NCBI GenBank assembly: GCA_021300155.1
Contig: JAJTID010000077.1
Coordinates: 1 to 64,000 of the forward strand
DNA: 64,000 bases
Direction: 5' to 3'
Source: Pirellula sp.
Lineage (GTDB): Bacteria; Planctomycetota; Planctomycetia; Pirellulales; Pirellulaceae
How positions within the stretch are numbered: the first letter of the stretch is position 1; every line of letters starts with the position of its first letter. This document shows positions 51,816-60,439 of this stretch, in pieces. The translations under genes were made by a program, and so were the position numbers. The notes under the pieces are model-generated. The model did not search any database. It saw only the letters and a list, made by a program, of their open reading frames with translations, and was not told the DNA's origin.

Positions 51816-54344
51816 CTATTGTAACCGATTCTGCATCCCTCGTGCATCAGAATCACTTCCTGAAGTTTGGCTGGGGTCTGTGAGCGCACGGAGAGTTTCT
51901 AGGTTAGCGCCGCGAGGAAAACTGGTTTCTACCAATTCTAAGACACGTACATCAAAGTACGGTGAGACAACTTGTTCTGGATTTGGCTTTACCCTCCAAG
52001 GAATCGCAGGTTCGAGTCCACGTTCCTCGGAGAGTAGCTTTGCCTCAGGCACAAAGGGGAGTTGCTCCATCATCCCATTTCGCAACCTTGCCTCGAGCAA
52101 CTGCTTGGTAACTGATTCGTCGTAGTAATTGTCCGCCCCGCGAAAATCGAGCCAACGGGAGAGTTCTTGGCCGCGTTTTGACTGCTCCCAGAACTTCCAC
52201 TCGTCTGTCGCTGCCACATCCCACAACACGATCGACTCCATACCTCCAAACACACACTGCTCTGCCGTTCGGATGACTTGGACCGGTGGAGCATCTCCGC
52301 TGATCCAACTCGCGTATATCCAACTCCGCGGCGTCCATGTCGTGACATTCTGAAGATTCATTCTCACGACACTTGTCGTACGATTCGCAACATTGACTCT
52401 TGGCAAACTCAGGATGCTTCCACTCACGGCGACGACCGAGTTCTTCCACAAACATTCCACACGTATCGGCGAAGAGGCGTGCAGCATGTCCGCTCGCCCT
52501 TGCACAACCACATCACGGAACGATAGGCGAGCGCTGCTATAGTCATCGACTGGGCTTGACGACTCCACAGACGATTCGCAGCGAACCACAATCGGCAGTG
52601 CTCCACCATTCGACAGGGACCCTTCTGTTTCGATGGTGATCGTGCAACCAATCAAAGTTAACATACTGCCGGGACGACAGAGAAAGAGCACCTCTCGTAC
52701 ATCGCTCTCTTTCCAAATAAGATCGCAATTCTCAAAGACATAACTGGTTGTTGAGCAATCAAGCCACGCACGAGACTCATTGATATCTCCCAACGAAGTT
52801 TCAATCTCAAGCCTGCAGCGTTTGCCTGGTGGACCATGTATCAACATCGTATTACGGTTGCGATTCAGCTTCGGTAAATTCGAACGGCATTGAAGCCGCT
52901 CGGACTGAATCACAATTTGGTCCGCTGTTGGAGTCAAATTGATGCGCTCCACGGCTTGCTCGAGCGACGAAGCTAATTGGCGGTTCGTTGAAAGCTGATC
53001 GAGCGTAAATCGATCGTCCACAATAATACTACGTGCATCGGCGGGGACCTCGAGCACCACCGAAGATGATTCAGTAGGCGGAACCACTGCGATCGTCGAT
53101 GGCAAAACAGCATCCTTTTCCCCTAAAACCACATCTGGAATATTGAACGATGCATTTTTGGCCGCATCCTTCTGCATCCACATCGCAATCGCGACGATGC
53201 ACATAAGAGGGAACAGCAACGGCAAGAGTTTTCGCCAATAGGACTCTCCCTCTGCTGCGAGGGATTCTCGTGGATCGGTGGATTGAGTCCACGCCAACCC
53301 ATCGACGACTGCCAACGTTTGCAAATCGTCTATGAGATCGAGCGGGCTCTGGTAACGATCGATGGGCCGCTTGGCAATCATCTTTCGAAGAATCGCGATC
53401 AAGGAGTCGCTAAGCTCTGGTCGATAGTTTCGAGGATCATCTGGGTTCTTGCTACCATGCATCAGGAGCTTCTGCAGCGGTGTCCCTTCAGGGAAAGGCG
53501 GAAACCCCGTCAACAAAAAGTACCACGTGCAGCCAAGCGAATAAATATCGCTTCGCACATCCACGTCTCTCGGATCGTTAGCTTGTTCGGGAGAAATGTA
53601 ATCAAAGGTCCCAAGTGTTACACCGCTCGCAGTCAAATCATTCGAGGAACGTACGACTTCGGTAACCCGCGCCAACCCCATATCTACGATCTTGGCTTGC
53701 CCCGCCCGGGTTAGCACAATGTTCGATGGCTTGATGTCGCGATGAACCACTTGACGCTCACTAGCATGCTGAAGCGCTTGTGCAACCTGTCGTATCATGT
53801 AGACAGATTGATCGATAGACATCGGCCCTTGCTGGAGCACATACTCCCGAAGATTCACTCCTTCGACAAACTCAAAGACGATATAGCTCCAGTCAGCAGT
53901 TTCGCCGACGTGATAAACTCTCGCTATGTTTGGATGGTCTAACTTCGCTGCCGATTGTGCTTCGACCTGGAATCGTCTCATCGACTCAGGGTCTCGCCCA
54001 AGAATCGGTACCGCCTTGATCGCAACATCCCGTTCGAGACGCGTGTCTTTCCCGCGAAACACCGCCCCCATTCCTCCAATTCCAACCAACGTTTCTATTC
54101 GAAATTGGTCTAGCTGAAGCCCCAACAACGACTCCGCTGCCATCTGCCACGGCAGCATGCGTGGCGTACTCGGAACCTCCGGTTGCGGAGGGAACTGTAT
54201 CTCCTGGATCGGAGCGGCCGATCGGACCACCGTTTTCTCAGAGTCGGCTGCCGATGGTCCATGGAGATCGCTCGGATTCATGCCATGGACGGCAGAGTCA
54301 TCCGGATCCTTGATTAGGTTATGATGGTGAGTGGAACTGGCCAT
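51816..54344 (-). CDS. Transmembrane Ser/Thr protein kinase with exported beta-helix-like tail
   Basis: About 842 residues. ATG at 54344 (MASSTHHHNLIKD) is preferred, because the frame from 54521 begins at TTG and overlaps the DUF2461 start. The Hanks kinase domain shows GIGGMGAVFRGKD, VAIKAVP, HRDIKPSNIVLT and SPEQAND. The Mg-binding triplet is DMG rather than DFG (KIVDMGLARV). One membrane segment (KLLPLLFPLMCIVAIAMWM) separates it from a large outer part with Asn-rich turns and strands (SMLTLIGCTITIE), likely a beta-helix. It probably senses an envelope signal. No substrate is encoded next door. Confidence 0.9.
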   Translation of the reverse strand: MASSTHHHNLIKDPDDSAVHGMNPSDLHGPSAADSEKTVVRSAAPIQEIQFPPQPEVPSTPRMLPWQMAAESLLGLQLDQFRIETLVGIGGMGAVFRGKDTRLERDVAIKAVPILGRDPESMRRFQVEAQSAAKLDHPNIARVYHVGETADWSYIVFEFVEGVNLREYVLQQGPMSIDQSVYMIRQVAQALQHASERQVVHRDIKPSNIVLTRAGQAKIVDMGLARVTEVVRSSNDLTASGVTLGTFDYISPEQANDPRDVDVRSDIYSLGCTWYFLLTGFPPFPEGTPLQKLLMHGSKNPDDPRNYRPELSDSLIAILRKMIAKRPIDRYQSPLDLIDDLQTLAVVDGLAWTQSTDPRESLAAEGESYWRKLLPLLFPLMCIVAIAMWMQKDAAKNASFNIPDVVLGEKDAVLPSTIAVVPPTESSSVVLEVPADARSIIVDDRFTLDQLSTNRQLASSLEQAVERINLTPTADQIVIQSERLQCRSNLPKLNRNRNTMLIHGPPGKRCRLEIETSLGDINESRAWLDCSTTSYVFENCDLIWKESDVREVLFLCRPGSMLTLIGCTITIETEGSLSNGGALPIVVRCESSVESSSPVDDYSSARLSFRDVVVQGRADMLHASSPIRVECLWKNSVVAVSGSILSLPRVNVANRTTSVVRMNLQNVTTWTPRSWIYASWISGDAPPVQVIRTAEQCVFGGMESIVLWDVAATDEWKFWEQSKRGQELSRWLDFRGADNYYDESVTKQLLEARLRNGMMEQLPFVPEAKLLSEERGLEPAIPWRVKPNPEQVVSPYFDVRVLELVETSFPRGANLETLRALTDPSQTSGSDSDARGMQNRLQ

Positions 54345-54520
54345 GAATCTATACGACAGAATCGCGGTGACTGGGACAATCCTCATTGTACTCGGTCTCG
54401 CGGTTTGCTCCTGTAGGGAAGCGGTCCTGAACCACGACCAATCATGCCAATTGGCAGGGTTGCGACGAAGGTAACGATATTTCAACGCAAAACACGGGAA
54501 AATGTACCGAAAGAGAACCA

Positions 54521-55228
54521 ATGGCTAAGAAATCGGTCACTAGCAGACCTGAACTATTTACCAAAAAGACCTTTGTGTTTTTGCGTGAATTGGAAAAGAA
54601 CAATACGCGTGAATGGTTCACGGAGAACAAATCTAGATACGAAGCTGAAGTGCTTTTCCCCGCGATCGCGTTCGTCAGTCAAATGCAACCGGGAATCGCC
54701 AAACTATCGAAATATCTACTCGCTGAGCCAAAACGCATGGGTGGTTCGATTATGCGCATCTACCGAGACACCCGTTTCTCGAAAGACAAGACTCCTTACA
54801 AAACCAATGTCGGAATTCACTTTCGCCATTCCATGGGAGGCGATGTTCATGCCCCCGGATACTACGTTCATATTGAGCCAAATCAGTGTTTTGTCGCGGC
54901 CGGCATGTGGAGGCCTCCTGCTGAACCGCTTGCTGCGATCCGACAATCCATCATGGATGAACCGTCGGTTTGGAGAAAGTGCAAAAACAACTCGCGATTT
55001 ACTAAACGCTTTACCCTGGATGGTGAATCACTCAAGACGGCTCCTCGCGGGATAGCAACCGATCATCCTGAGATCGTGGACCTGCGACGCAAAAGCTATG
55101 CTGCGGTGGCGAAGATCGATGATAACGTAGTTGTTTCGGAGGCCTTTGTGGAAGTCGTAGTAGCCGCATTCGCCGATGCGAGACCATTCATGAAGTATTT
55201 GTGCGACGCAATCGGGCAACCCTTCTAG
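54521..55228 (+). CDS. DUF2461 (TIGR02453) protein
   Basis: 235 residues. The family opening is clear: FTKKTFVFLRELEKNNTREW followed by FTENKSRYEAEVLFP, then IMRIYRDTRFSKDKTPYKTN and YYVHIEPNQCFVAAGMW. It is cytosolic, with unknown function, and widespread in bacteria. It is divergent from the Ser/Thr kinase gene and convergent with the 83-residue gene. Confidence 0.92.
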   Translation: MAKKSVTSRPELFTKKTFVFLRELEKNNTREWFTENKSRYEAEVLFPAIAFVSQMQPGIAKLSKYLLAEPKRMGGSIMRIYRDTRFSKDKTPYKTNVGIHFRHSMGGDVHAPGYYVHIEPNQCFVAAGMWRPPAEPLAAIRQSIMDEPSVWRKCKNNSRFTKRFTLDGESLKTAPRGIATDHPEIVDLRRKSYAAVAKIDDNVVVSEAFVEVVVAAFADARPFMKYLCDAIGQPF

Positions 55229-55237
55229 CATTGTGGT

Positions 55238-55489
55238 TTAAATGCGCTCAATCCTATCCGGCGAAACGTAATTGCCCCGCGAGTTAGGATTATTGCTATT
55301 TGTAAAAAGATAGTCTTCCAAGAATAACTGCAATCTTCCTAGAAGTCTCAGCGCTAGGAATACAAAAATGTGAGATAAGATCGCTATGCCGAAACAGCCG
55401 ATCCAAAAGCTTGCGACTGACTTTCTTGAAGATTCCTCGGGTTTGGACGGTTCGATATCACTCAACGGATCAAAAGTGGGAGCATGCAT
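55238..55489 (-). CDS. Small single-pass membrane protein
   Basis: 83 residues, not recognised. A hydrophobic segment FWIGCFGIAILSHIFVFLAL spans about residues 28-47, between an acidic, Ser-rich N-terminus and a polar Asn-rich tail. The ATG at 55489 lies 21 bases after the helicase stop, so it is probably the last gene of that operon. It could be lineage specific. Confidence 0.55.
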   Translation of the reverse strand: MHAPTFDPLSDIEPSKPEESSRKSVASFWIGCFGIAILSHIFVFLALRLLGRLQLFLEDYLFTNSNNPNSRGNYVSPDRIERI

Positions 55490-55509
55490 GATTTTGATTC
55501 GGATCCGTG

Positions 55510-57387
55510 TTAGTAGGATTCCCAGACTGTTGTATAGCCACCAACCCGTTCGAAATAGCCTATCATATCGGCATAGAACGGATGGTTCGCCAATGTGGCA
55601 CTGTCGCCGATCACCACCAATCTCCTTCGTGCTCTCGTCATTGCGACATTCATTCGCCGCGTATCCCCTAGAAATCCAATTTCTCCTATTGAGTTCGAGC
55701 GGACCAAACTGATGATCACGGCTTCTTTTTCGCGACCTTGGAAACCATCGACAGTGTCCACTTCAACACCCGATGAGCAACGGTCTCTAATCCATCGAAC
55801 TTGCGCTGCATACGGTGCGATGACTGCAATATCACTCGGGGGCAATCCTTGATCCAGCCATTGGTCCACCCATTGAAGGACCAACTGGCCTTCTTGTGAA
55901 TTCAAACGACTCTCACCATCTTGCTCTTCCTCCTCGTCCCAACTAGCGCCTGCTGTGTCGATAAAAGTCGCGGCGCCTTCGGAGTATGGAGATGTAGCCA
56001 CATTCGGAAGATCGCACAGCCGATGCGACATCACGGACGCATCGGCAATCAGAGAGCCATCGTAAAACTGATCCGAAGAAAACTGCATGATATGCTCATG
56101 CATTCGATACTGCGTCGTCAATCGACGCGTAACCTTTTCGCCATAGAGGGCGACCAAGCGTTCCATCATACTGACAGCGAACCCCTCGCGCGAAGCTTCG
56201 GCCGACAATACCGTCGGTGGAAGCTGGCAATGGTCCCCTGCGAACACGACCTTCTCCGCCCGCGTAATCACTGGCCAACAACCCGACACTGTACTTTGGC
56301 AAGCTTCATCAATAACTGCCAAATCGAAACGGCGGTCGCCAAGCACTTCGGGATCGAAGGTCGCCGTCGCGCATAGAACATCAGCTCGATCGAGTGCCGT
56401 TGCAATGAGTTGCCGTTCGTAAGTCCTCGCATCGTCTCGCAATCTTCGAGCTTCTTGCCTCATGTCTTGTCTTGAGCCAGGAGCGGGTTTCGCACGCGTA
56501 AACTTGGACGCTTTCCGCATGAGTTGATCGGCTTCTTTGAACATGGCCCGAATCACATCTTGTGCAGGATCTCTTTCGATAATCGCATCCAAGGTGTATC
56601 GTTGCAAATCTTCTTGAACGCGCGCAGGGTGGCCGATCCTGACCATCGATAGCTTGTATCGCGTCAGTCGGTCTAAAAGATTGTCGACTCCAGTGTTGCT
56701 CGGAGCGGTTGCAAAGACCTTGAGACCCTTCTTGACAGCCTGGAAGATCAGCTCTGCGACGGTCGTGGTTTTCCCAGTACCTGGAGGACCATGAATGATT
56801 GCGATGTCACGACAAGCCAGCGCCGTGAGGATCGATTGTTGCTGCGAAGTGTTCAGCGCCGCTTGGAACTCAATTTCCTTGATTTCGTCCACAATCGGCT
56901 CGCGATCCCCTAGCAGAATGTCTCGCATTTGGGCAACCCGTGCTCGCCCGGTTTGTGCATGATTCATCGCAGAGAGTTGCCGAGATCGAGTAACCTCGTC
57001 AGCGGACAAGTCGATGCGAAATTTGTTTCCATCCGGCCATTCATCGACCGCGATCTCAACGTGTCGTGCACTCCTAGCCGAAACGATTCCGTAGAGCCAA
57101 TCTTCTTCCGGTGCCTCGTCGTAGGACAACAACACCGGAGCCCCAACTCGGAATCGATTCCATGGAAGACCCATCTCACGATTTCGTTTCACTAGTGAAA
57201 GAAGATATCGCCCGCCCAATCCAGTTCGGTAGTCTTCGATCGCCAAGTCGATAAGAGCTTCGCCATGCTTCTCCGCATTCTTGTCACCGCGACGTTGGCG
57301 ACGTTCAGCCAGTCTCGCGCGTTCCGCATCCGACTCCAGTTGAAGACAATACCTTAACTTGTCAAAATACTTTTGATGTTCCATCAT
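55510..57387 (-). CDS. SF1B DNA/RNA helicase (IGHMBP2/UPF1-like)
   Basis: 625 residues. Helicase motifs appear in order: Q-type LNTSQQQSI (near 178), Walker A HGPPGTGKTTT (about 199-209), AVIDEACQST (motif II, DEAC), FAGDHCQLPPTV (motif III), TTQYRMHEHIMQF (motif IV), VDTVDGFQGREKEAVIISLV (motif V) and NVAMTRARRRLVVIGD (motif VI). The N-terminus carries a beta-barrel-like 1B region (RVGAPVLLSYDEAPEEDW). It probably unwinds nucleic acid 5' to 3'. Its chromosomal role is unclear. A nine-base gap separates it from the upstream membrane gene. Confidence 0.94.
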   Translation of the reverse strand: MMEHQKYFDKLRYCLQLESDAERARLAERRQRRGDKNAEKHGEALIDLAIEDYRTGLGGRYLLSLVKRNREMGLPWNRFRVGAPVLLSYDEAPEEDWLYGIVSARSARHVEIAVDEWPDGNKFRIDLSADEVTRSRQLSAMNHAQTGRARVAQMRDILLGDREPIVDEIKEIEFQAALNTSQQQSILTALACRDIAIIHGPPGTGKTTTVAELIFQAVKKGLKVFATAPSNTGVDNLLDRLTRYKLSMVRIGHPARVQEDLQRYTLDAIIERDPAQDVIRAMFKEADQLMRKASKFTRAKPAPGSRQDMRQEARRLRDDARTYERQLIATALDRADVLCATATFDPEVLGDRRFDLAVIDEACQSTVSGCWPVITRAEKVVFAGDHCQLPPTVLSAEASREGFAVSMMERLVALYGEKVTRRLTTQYRMHEHIMQFSSDQFYDGSLIADASVMSHRLCDLPNVATSPYSEGAATFIDTAGASWDEEEEQDGESRLNSQEGQLVLQWVDQWLDQGLPPSDIAVIAPYAAQVRWIRDRCSSGVEVDTVDGFQGREKEAVIISLVRSNSIGEIGFLGDTRRMNVAMTRARRRLVVIGDSATLANHPFYADMIGYFERVGGYTTVWESY

Positions 57388-57396
57388 CTATTGGTA

Positions 57397-57924
57397 TCAG
57401 CCGATGCTGACAGTTTCCCTCTCTTCGGATGGAGTCACTCGAGATCTCATTGCGACTCCACGCCTCCATTCTCGCACAAGGTTTACTCCAGTAAGTATCA
57501 CTCCTAGCAACACAGCTGGTATCAGTGGAATATCGACAGAGGTTACGATCGCAAAGCCACAACGCTGCCAAATATAGTCTTTCGACCAAGTACTCGCGTT
57601 TGGCAACCAGATGAACCATTGCCACCCGCTGACGGCCAACAAGCCAAGGATTCCAACAGCGAACAGTCCGACCGCAATCCGGCGCAACAATTTGCTCGAC
57701 AGATTTGCGCGGTAAAAGAAGTAGATTAGCGGCGGGCCAACAATAGCCAACCAGGCAGCATGCATGGCCACGAGATCACCAATCTCTGGGCCGCAGCCCC
57801 AGGGGCCGCACACCGAATGATCAGCCTCTGAAAAAATCCCTTTGGTTTGAAGCGCAGCGAGAACAAGGACGGCCCAAATGACGGGCAATACAACGAGTTC
57901 CAAGAGTCTTTGCAGTCGAATCAT
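57397..57924 (-). CDS. Small polytopic membrane protein
   Basis: About 176 residues and not recognised. ATG at 57924 (MIRLQRLLELVVLPVIWAVL) begins directly in a membrane segment, and the longer frame from 58038 overlaps the SnoaL gene. Four hydrophobic stretches are visible, such as AWLAIVGPPLIYFFYR, IAVGLFAVGILGLLAVSGW and VDIPLIPAVLLGVILTGVNL, with a Cys/Gly-rich loop (CGPWGCGPEIGD) between TM1 and TM2. It lies nine bases before the helicase gene. Confidence 0.7.
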   Translation of the reverse strand: MIRLQRLLELVVLPVIWAVLVLAALQTKGIFSEADHSVCGPWGCGPEIGDLVAMHAAWLAIVGPPLIYFFYRANLSSKLLRRIAVGLFAVGILGLLAVSGWQWFIWLPNASTWSKDYIWQRCGFAIVTSVDIPLIPAVLLGVILTGVNLVREWRRGVAMRSRVTPSEERETVSIG

Positions 57925-57982
57925 GCAGCGATTGTAGCCAAAATCGAAAAGAGTTGGGCCGCAATCTTGGCGGCACAATTGT

Positions 57983-58465
57983 TCAATTCGTTGCTTGCTT
58001 GTCCGAAGAACTATGGTCGTGAACAATCTTCCAACCATTCTCAGTCATCTTCCAGACCAATGAAAAGTTGCCGGCAATTGGTTCATCCCTCTCCAGCTTC
58101 CAACGCCCTAACATCAATGCAACATTGGAGTCTAACTGCGTCGTCTCCAGTTCCGAAAAGGTAAGCTTTCCCATCGCTTTTTTGTCTGGATAGTTTTTCT
58201 TGTATCGGTCCAACGTAGCCTGCCAGCCTCGCTCGGTCTTTCCGCCGGAGCTGAACGTCATCTTTGGGTCGTTCCAATAAGCTCTCATGAACGCGGGGAT
58301 ATCACCACGATTCCATGCAGCCGATTGTTCTGCAAGCATCGGTTCCAGCACTGCCCCAAGATCCTTCGACTGCAAAGATGCATTCGCCTCATCCGATTGG
58401 CGCAGTGTCCAAAACCCGCAAGACAACATGACAACGCCTACAACAAGGGCCAAAAGTCTTCTCAT
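57983..58465 (-). CDS. Exported SnoaL/DUF4440-like (NTF2 fold) protein
   Basis: 160 residues. The signal segment (RLLALVVGVVMLSCGFW) is followed by an NTF2-like domain: LAEQSAAWNRGDIPAFMRAY, WNDPKMTFSSGG, TLDRYKKNYPDKKAMGKL and WKMTENGWKIVHDHSS. This is the DUF4440/SnoaL_3 pattern, often binding a small hydrophobic ligand. No enzyme activity can be assigned. It sits between the large exported protein gene and the polytopic membrane protein gene. Confidence 0.85.
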   Translation of the reverse strand: MRRLLALVVGVVMLSCGFWTLRQSDEANASLQSKDLGAVLEPMLAEQSAAWNRGDIPAFMRAYWNDPKMTFSSGGKTERGWQATLDRYKKNYPDKKAMGKLTFSELETTQLDSNVALMLGRWKLERDEPIAGNFSLVWKMTENGWKIVHDHSSSDKQATN

Positions 58466-58530
58466 CGGATGTTTCGTTTTCTACAGTCGGTTAAAGTCCA
58501 AATTCTCAATTCACTTGCAAGCACTAATCG

Positions 58531-60285
58531 TTAGTCTCGCTTGAGTGTAAAAGTCGTGTAGTGCAATCCGTTTTCTTCTTCCGTCATGAAGGCCCCAGCG
58601 GGAACCATGTATTTGGACAACTGCTCAAAGGGCGGAAGATTTCGTCCTTTGAGTGCTGAGACGAGGGCACCGAAGAAAGGATTATTCTGGGACATATCTT
58701 CCAATCTCTTCACGTTTTCTGGATCCTTTGCAAGATCGTAGAACAACCGCAGTTGCTCCTCTGGCCTTTGATACGACATGATCGAGTACTCTTTTTCCTT
58801 CAATTGAGCTTTGATCTTGTCACGAATAAGTTTGTACTCGATCGAATCGCTGAGCAGGCTATCGCCGTCCTCGAACGTCGCGATCGCTTGTTCAATCGAC
58901 TCCAATGCGTCACTAATCAGAAGATCATTGCCCACCATTGCAAAGGCTGGCCGTGGAGCTCGCACTGTCGCGCTATTGATGTTGATGTCCAGAAAGTAAA
59001 CCGTCGTGTCGCCGATCTGCTTCGATGTCCATCGCGATTCACGTAATTTGGCTTTTTCAAAGAGCTTTGGCAAAGTCTCCGATTTCAAGCGATCCGATTT
59101 CTTCATGTGAATACCGAACAAATTGGATTGGCTATTGATCTTCTTGGAGGGCAAAACCACTTGAGTCAACGTGACACGGTCATCCAATTGCTCCAAAAAG
59201 TCTTTTCGAATATCGATGCCTGTTTCTCGATTAGCATTCGCAATAACATTGCTTTCGAAGGCGTTTTCACCACCAAATGTATCAACGATCTCCTGAACTG
59301 CTTTCAGCGTTTTTTGAAAATCCCAATTCATGGTGTTGTAACTGACCACGGTATCGTTGATCCATGCTTCTGGCTCTGTCGATCCACTCTTGGGGCGAAG
59401 AGCACGCAGAACCCCTTGGCGATTGGTTTCCATCAGCATGTGGAAGTGAGCAATCGAATCGAACTCTTTCGTTCCAAGAATCAAACTACCTCCCATCGCT
59501 TTGAAGCCATCTAGTCCCAGGGTTTTCATCGCAGTTAAGGCGATGAACGAAGATGGACTTTGTTTTAGAGATTCTCGGGCGATCGCGATTGGATCGACAT
59601 AAAACGAAATCTGGGGACGCTCTCCAGCAGTCCCCACACATCGGCTAAGAATGTCGGTAAAGTTTCGATTGTCTGCAAGTGGAGTATGATCGATACCGCT
59701 TCCCTGCCAAATCTGCGCCAATGTTTCAATGTAGTCAGCAGTGGTACTTGCAATCAAAACACCTGAGTCGATGAAATATCCGAATTGGCGCGATGCGTTG
59801 CCTGATTCGTATCGCACCACTTCGAGCTTTCCAATTGACTTCGTCACACGCTTCAGATTGCCTCGCTCAAGAATGCGTTGATCTAAGCGTTCAATGATCA
59901 ATTCGACGGCTGGCATTTCGGATCCTGCCTCGATCAAAAAGCAAATCGCAGGATTCGTTTTGGTAGGAATGACAGCCATTGCCATTTCACCATTAGGAAT
60001 CGAAAGCAGTTCGTCGAAGTTAACACCAACTTCCTTTTGCATCCCCTGCACCAATTGGGTAAAGGAGGTGTAGAAACTGTCGATGATAGGTTTTATATCC
60101 TTATCCTCTGTCATCTTCCCAGTGGAAGTTTCAGCCATCTTGTCCTTTAATTCTCGCGAGTCATTCACGCGTGCGTAGACGATAGCTTTACCGGAGAAAA
60201 GCCTCGGGGCAGTCGGTCGTTCCGCAAGAACAGGAGTGGCAAAAGCCATCAATAAACCAGTTGTCAAAAGTGTTGATTTTCTCAT
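58531..60285 (-). CDS. Large exported protein, DUF3352-like
   Basis: 584 residues with a signal peptide (LLTTGLLMAFATPVLA). The body has two long alpha/beta repeats with conserved turns (LFSGKAIVYARVNDSREL, NGEMAMAVIPTKTNPA, MAMVGNDLLISD-like, DTTVYFLDININ). The pattern resembles the DUF3352 group found in planctomycetes and other bacteria. No catalytic motif is seen. It is encoded 66 bases before the SnoaL-like gene and 154 bases after the secretin-domain gene. Confidence 0.7.
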   Translation of the reverse strand: MRKSTLLTTGLLMAFATPVLAERPTAPRLFSGKAIVYARVNDSRELKDKMAETSTGKMTEDKDIKPIIDSFYTSFTQLVQGMQKEVGVNFDELLSIPNGEMAMAVIPTKTNPAICFLIEAGSEMPAVELIIERLDQRILERGNLKRVTKSIGKLEVVRYESGNASRQFGYFIDSGVLIASTTADYIETLAQIWQGSGIDHTPLADNRNFTDILSRCVGTAGERPQISFYVDPIAIARESLKQSPSSFIALTAMKTLGLDGFKAMGGSLILGTKEFDSIAHFHMLMETNRQGVLRALRPKSGSTEPEAWINDTVVSYNTMNWDFQKTLKAVQEIVDTFGGENAFESNVIANANRETGIDIRKDFLEQLDDRVTLTQVVLPSKKINSQSNLFGIHMKKSDRLKSETLPKLFEKAKLRESRWTSKQIGDTTVYFLDININSATVRAPRPAFAMVGNDLLISDALESIEQAIATFEDGDSLLSDSIEYKLIRDKIKAQLKEKEYSIMSYQRPEEQLRLFYDLAKDPENVKRLEDMSQNNPFFGALVSALKGRNLPPFEQLSKYMVPAGAFMTEEENGLHYTTFTLKRD

Positions 60286-60439
60286 AGTCTTTCGAATTCG
60301 ACGAACCCGTCGGTATATTGGAAATTTTTGTGGTTTAAGTTGCTAGTGGTTTAGGTTAGGTCAGAGAAGGATACGAATAAACCCCTTTCCGGCAACGGGG
60401 TAAGTCGAAGAGGAAACGGCAAGACAGAGATTCCGAACG

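Noticed and set aside
54345-54521. 59-residue N-terminal extension of the Ser/Thr kinase
   Set aside because: It needs a TTG at 54521 that overlaps the DUF2461 ATG and adds no domain.
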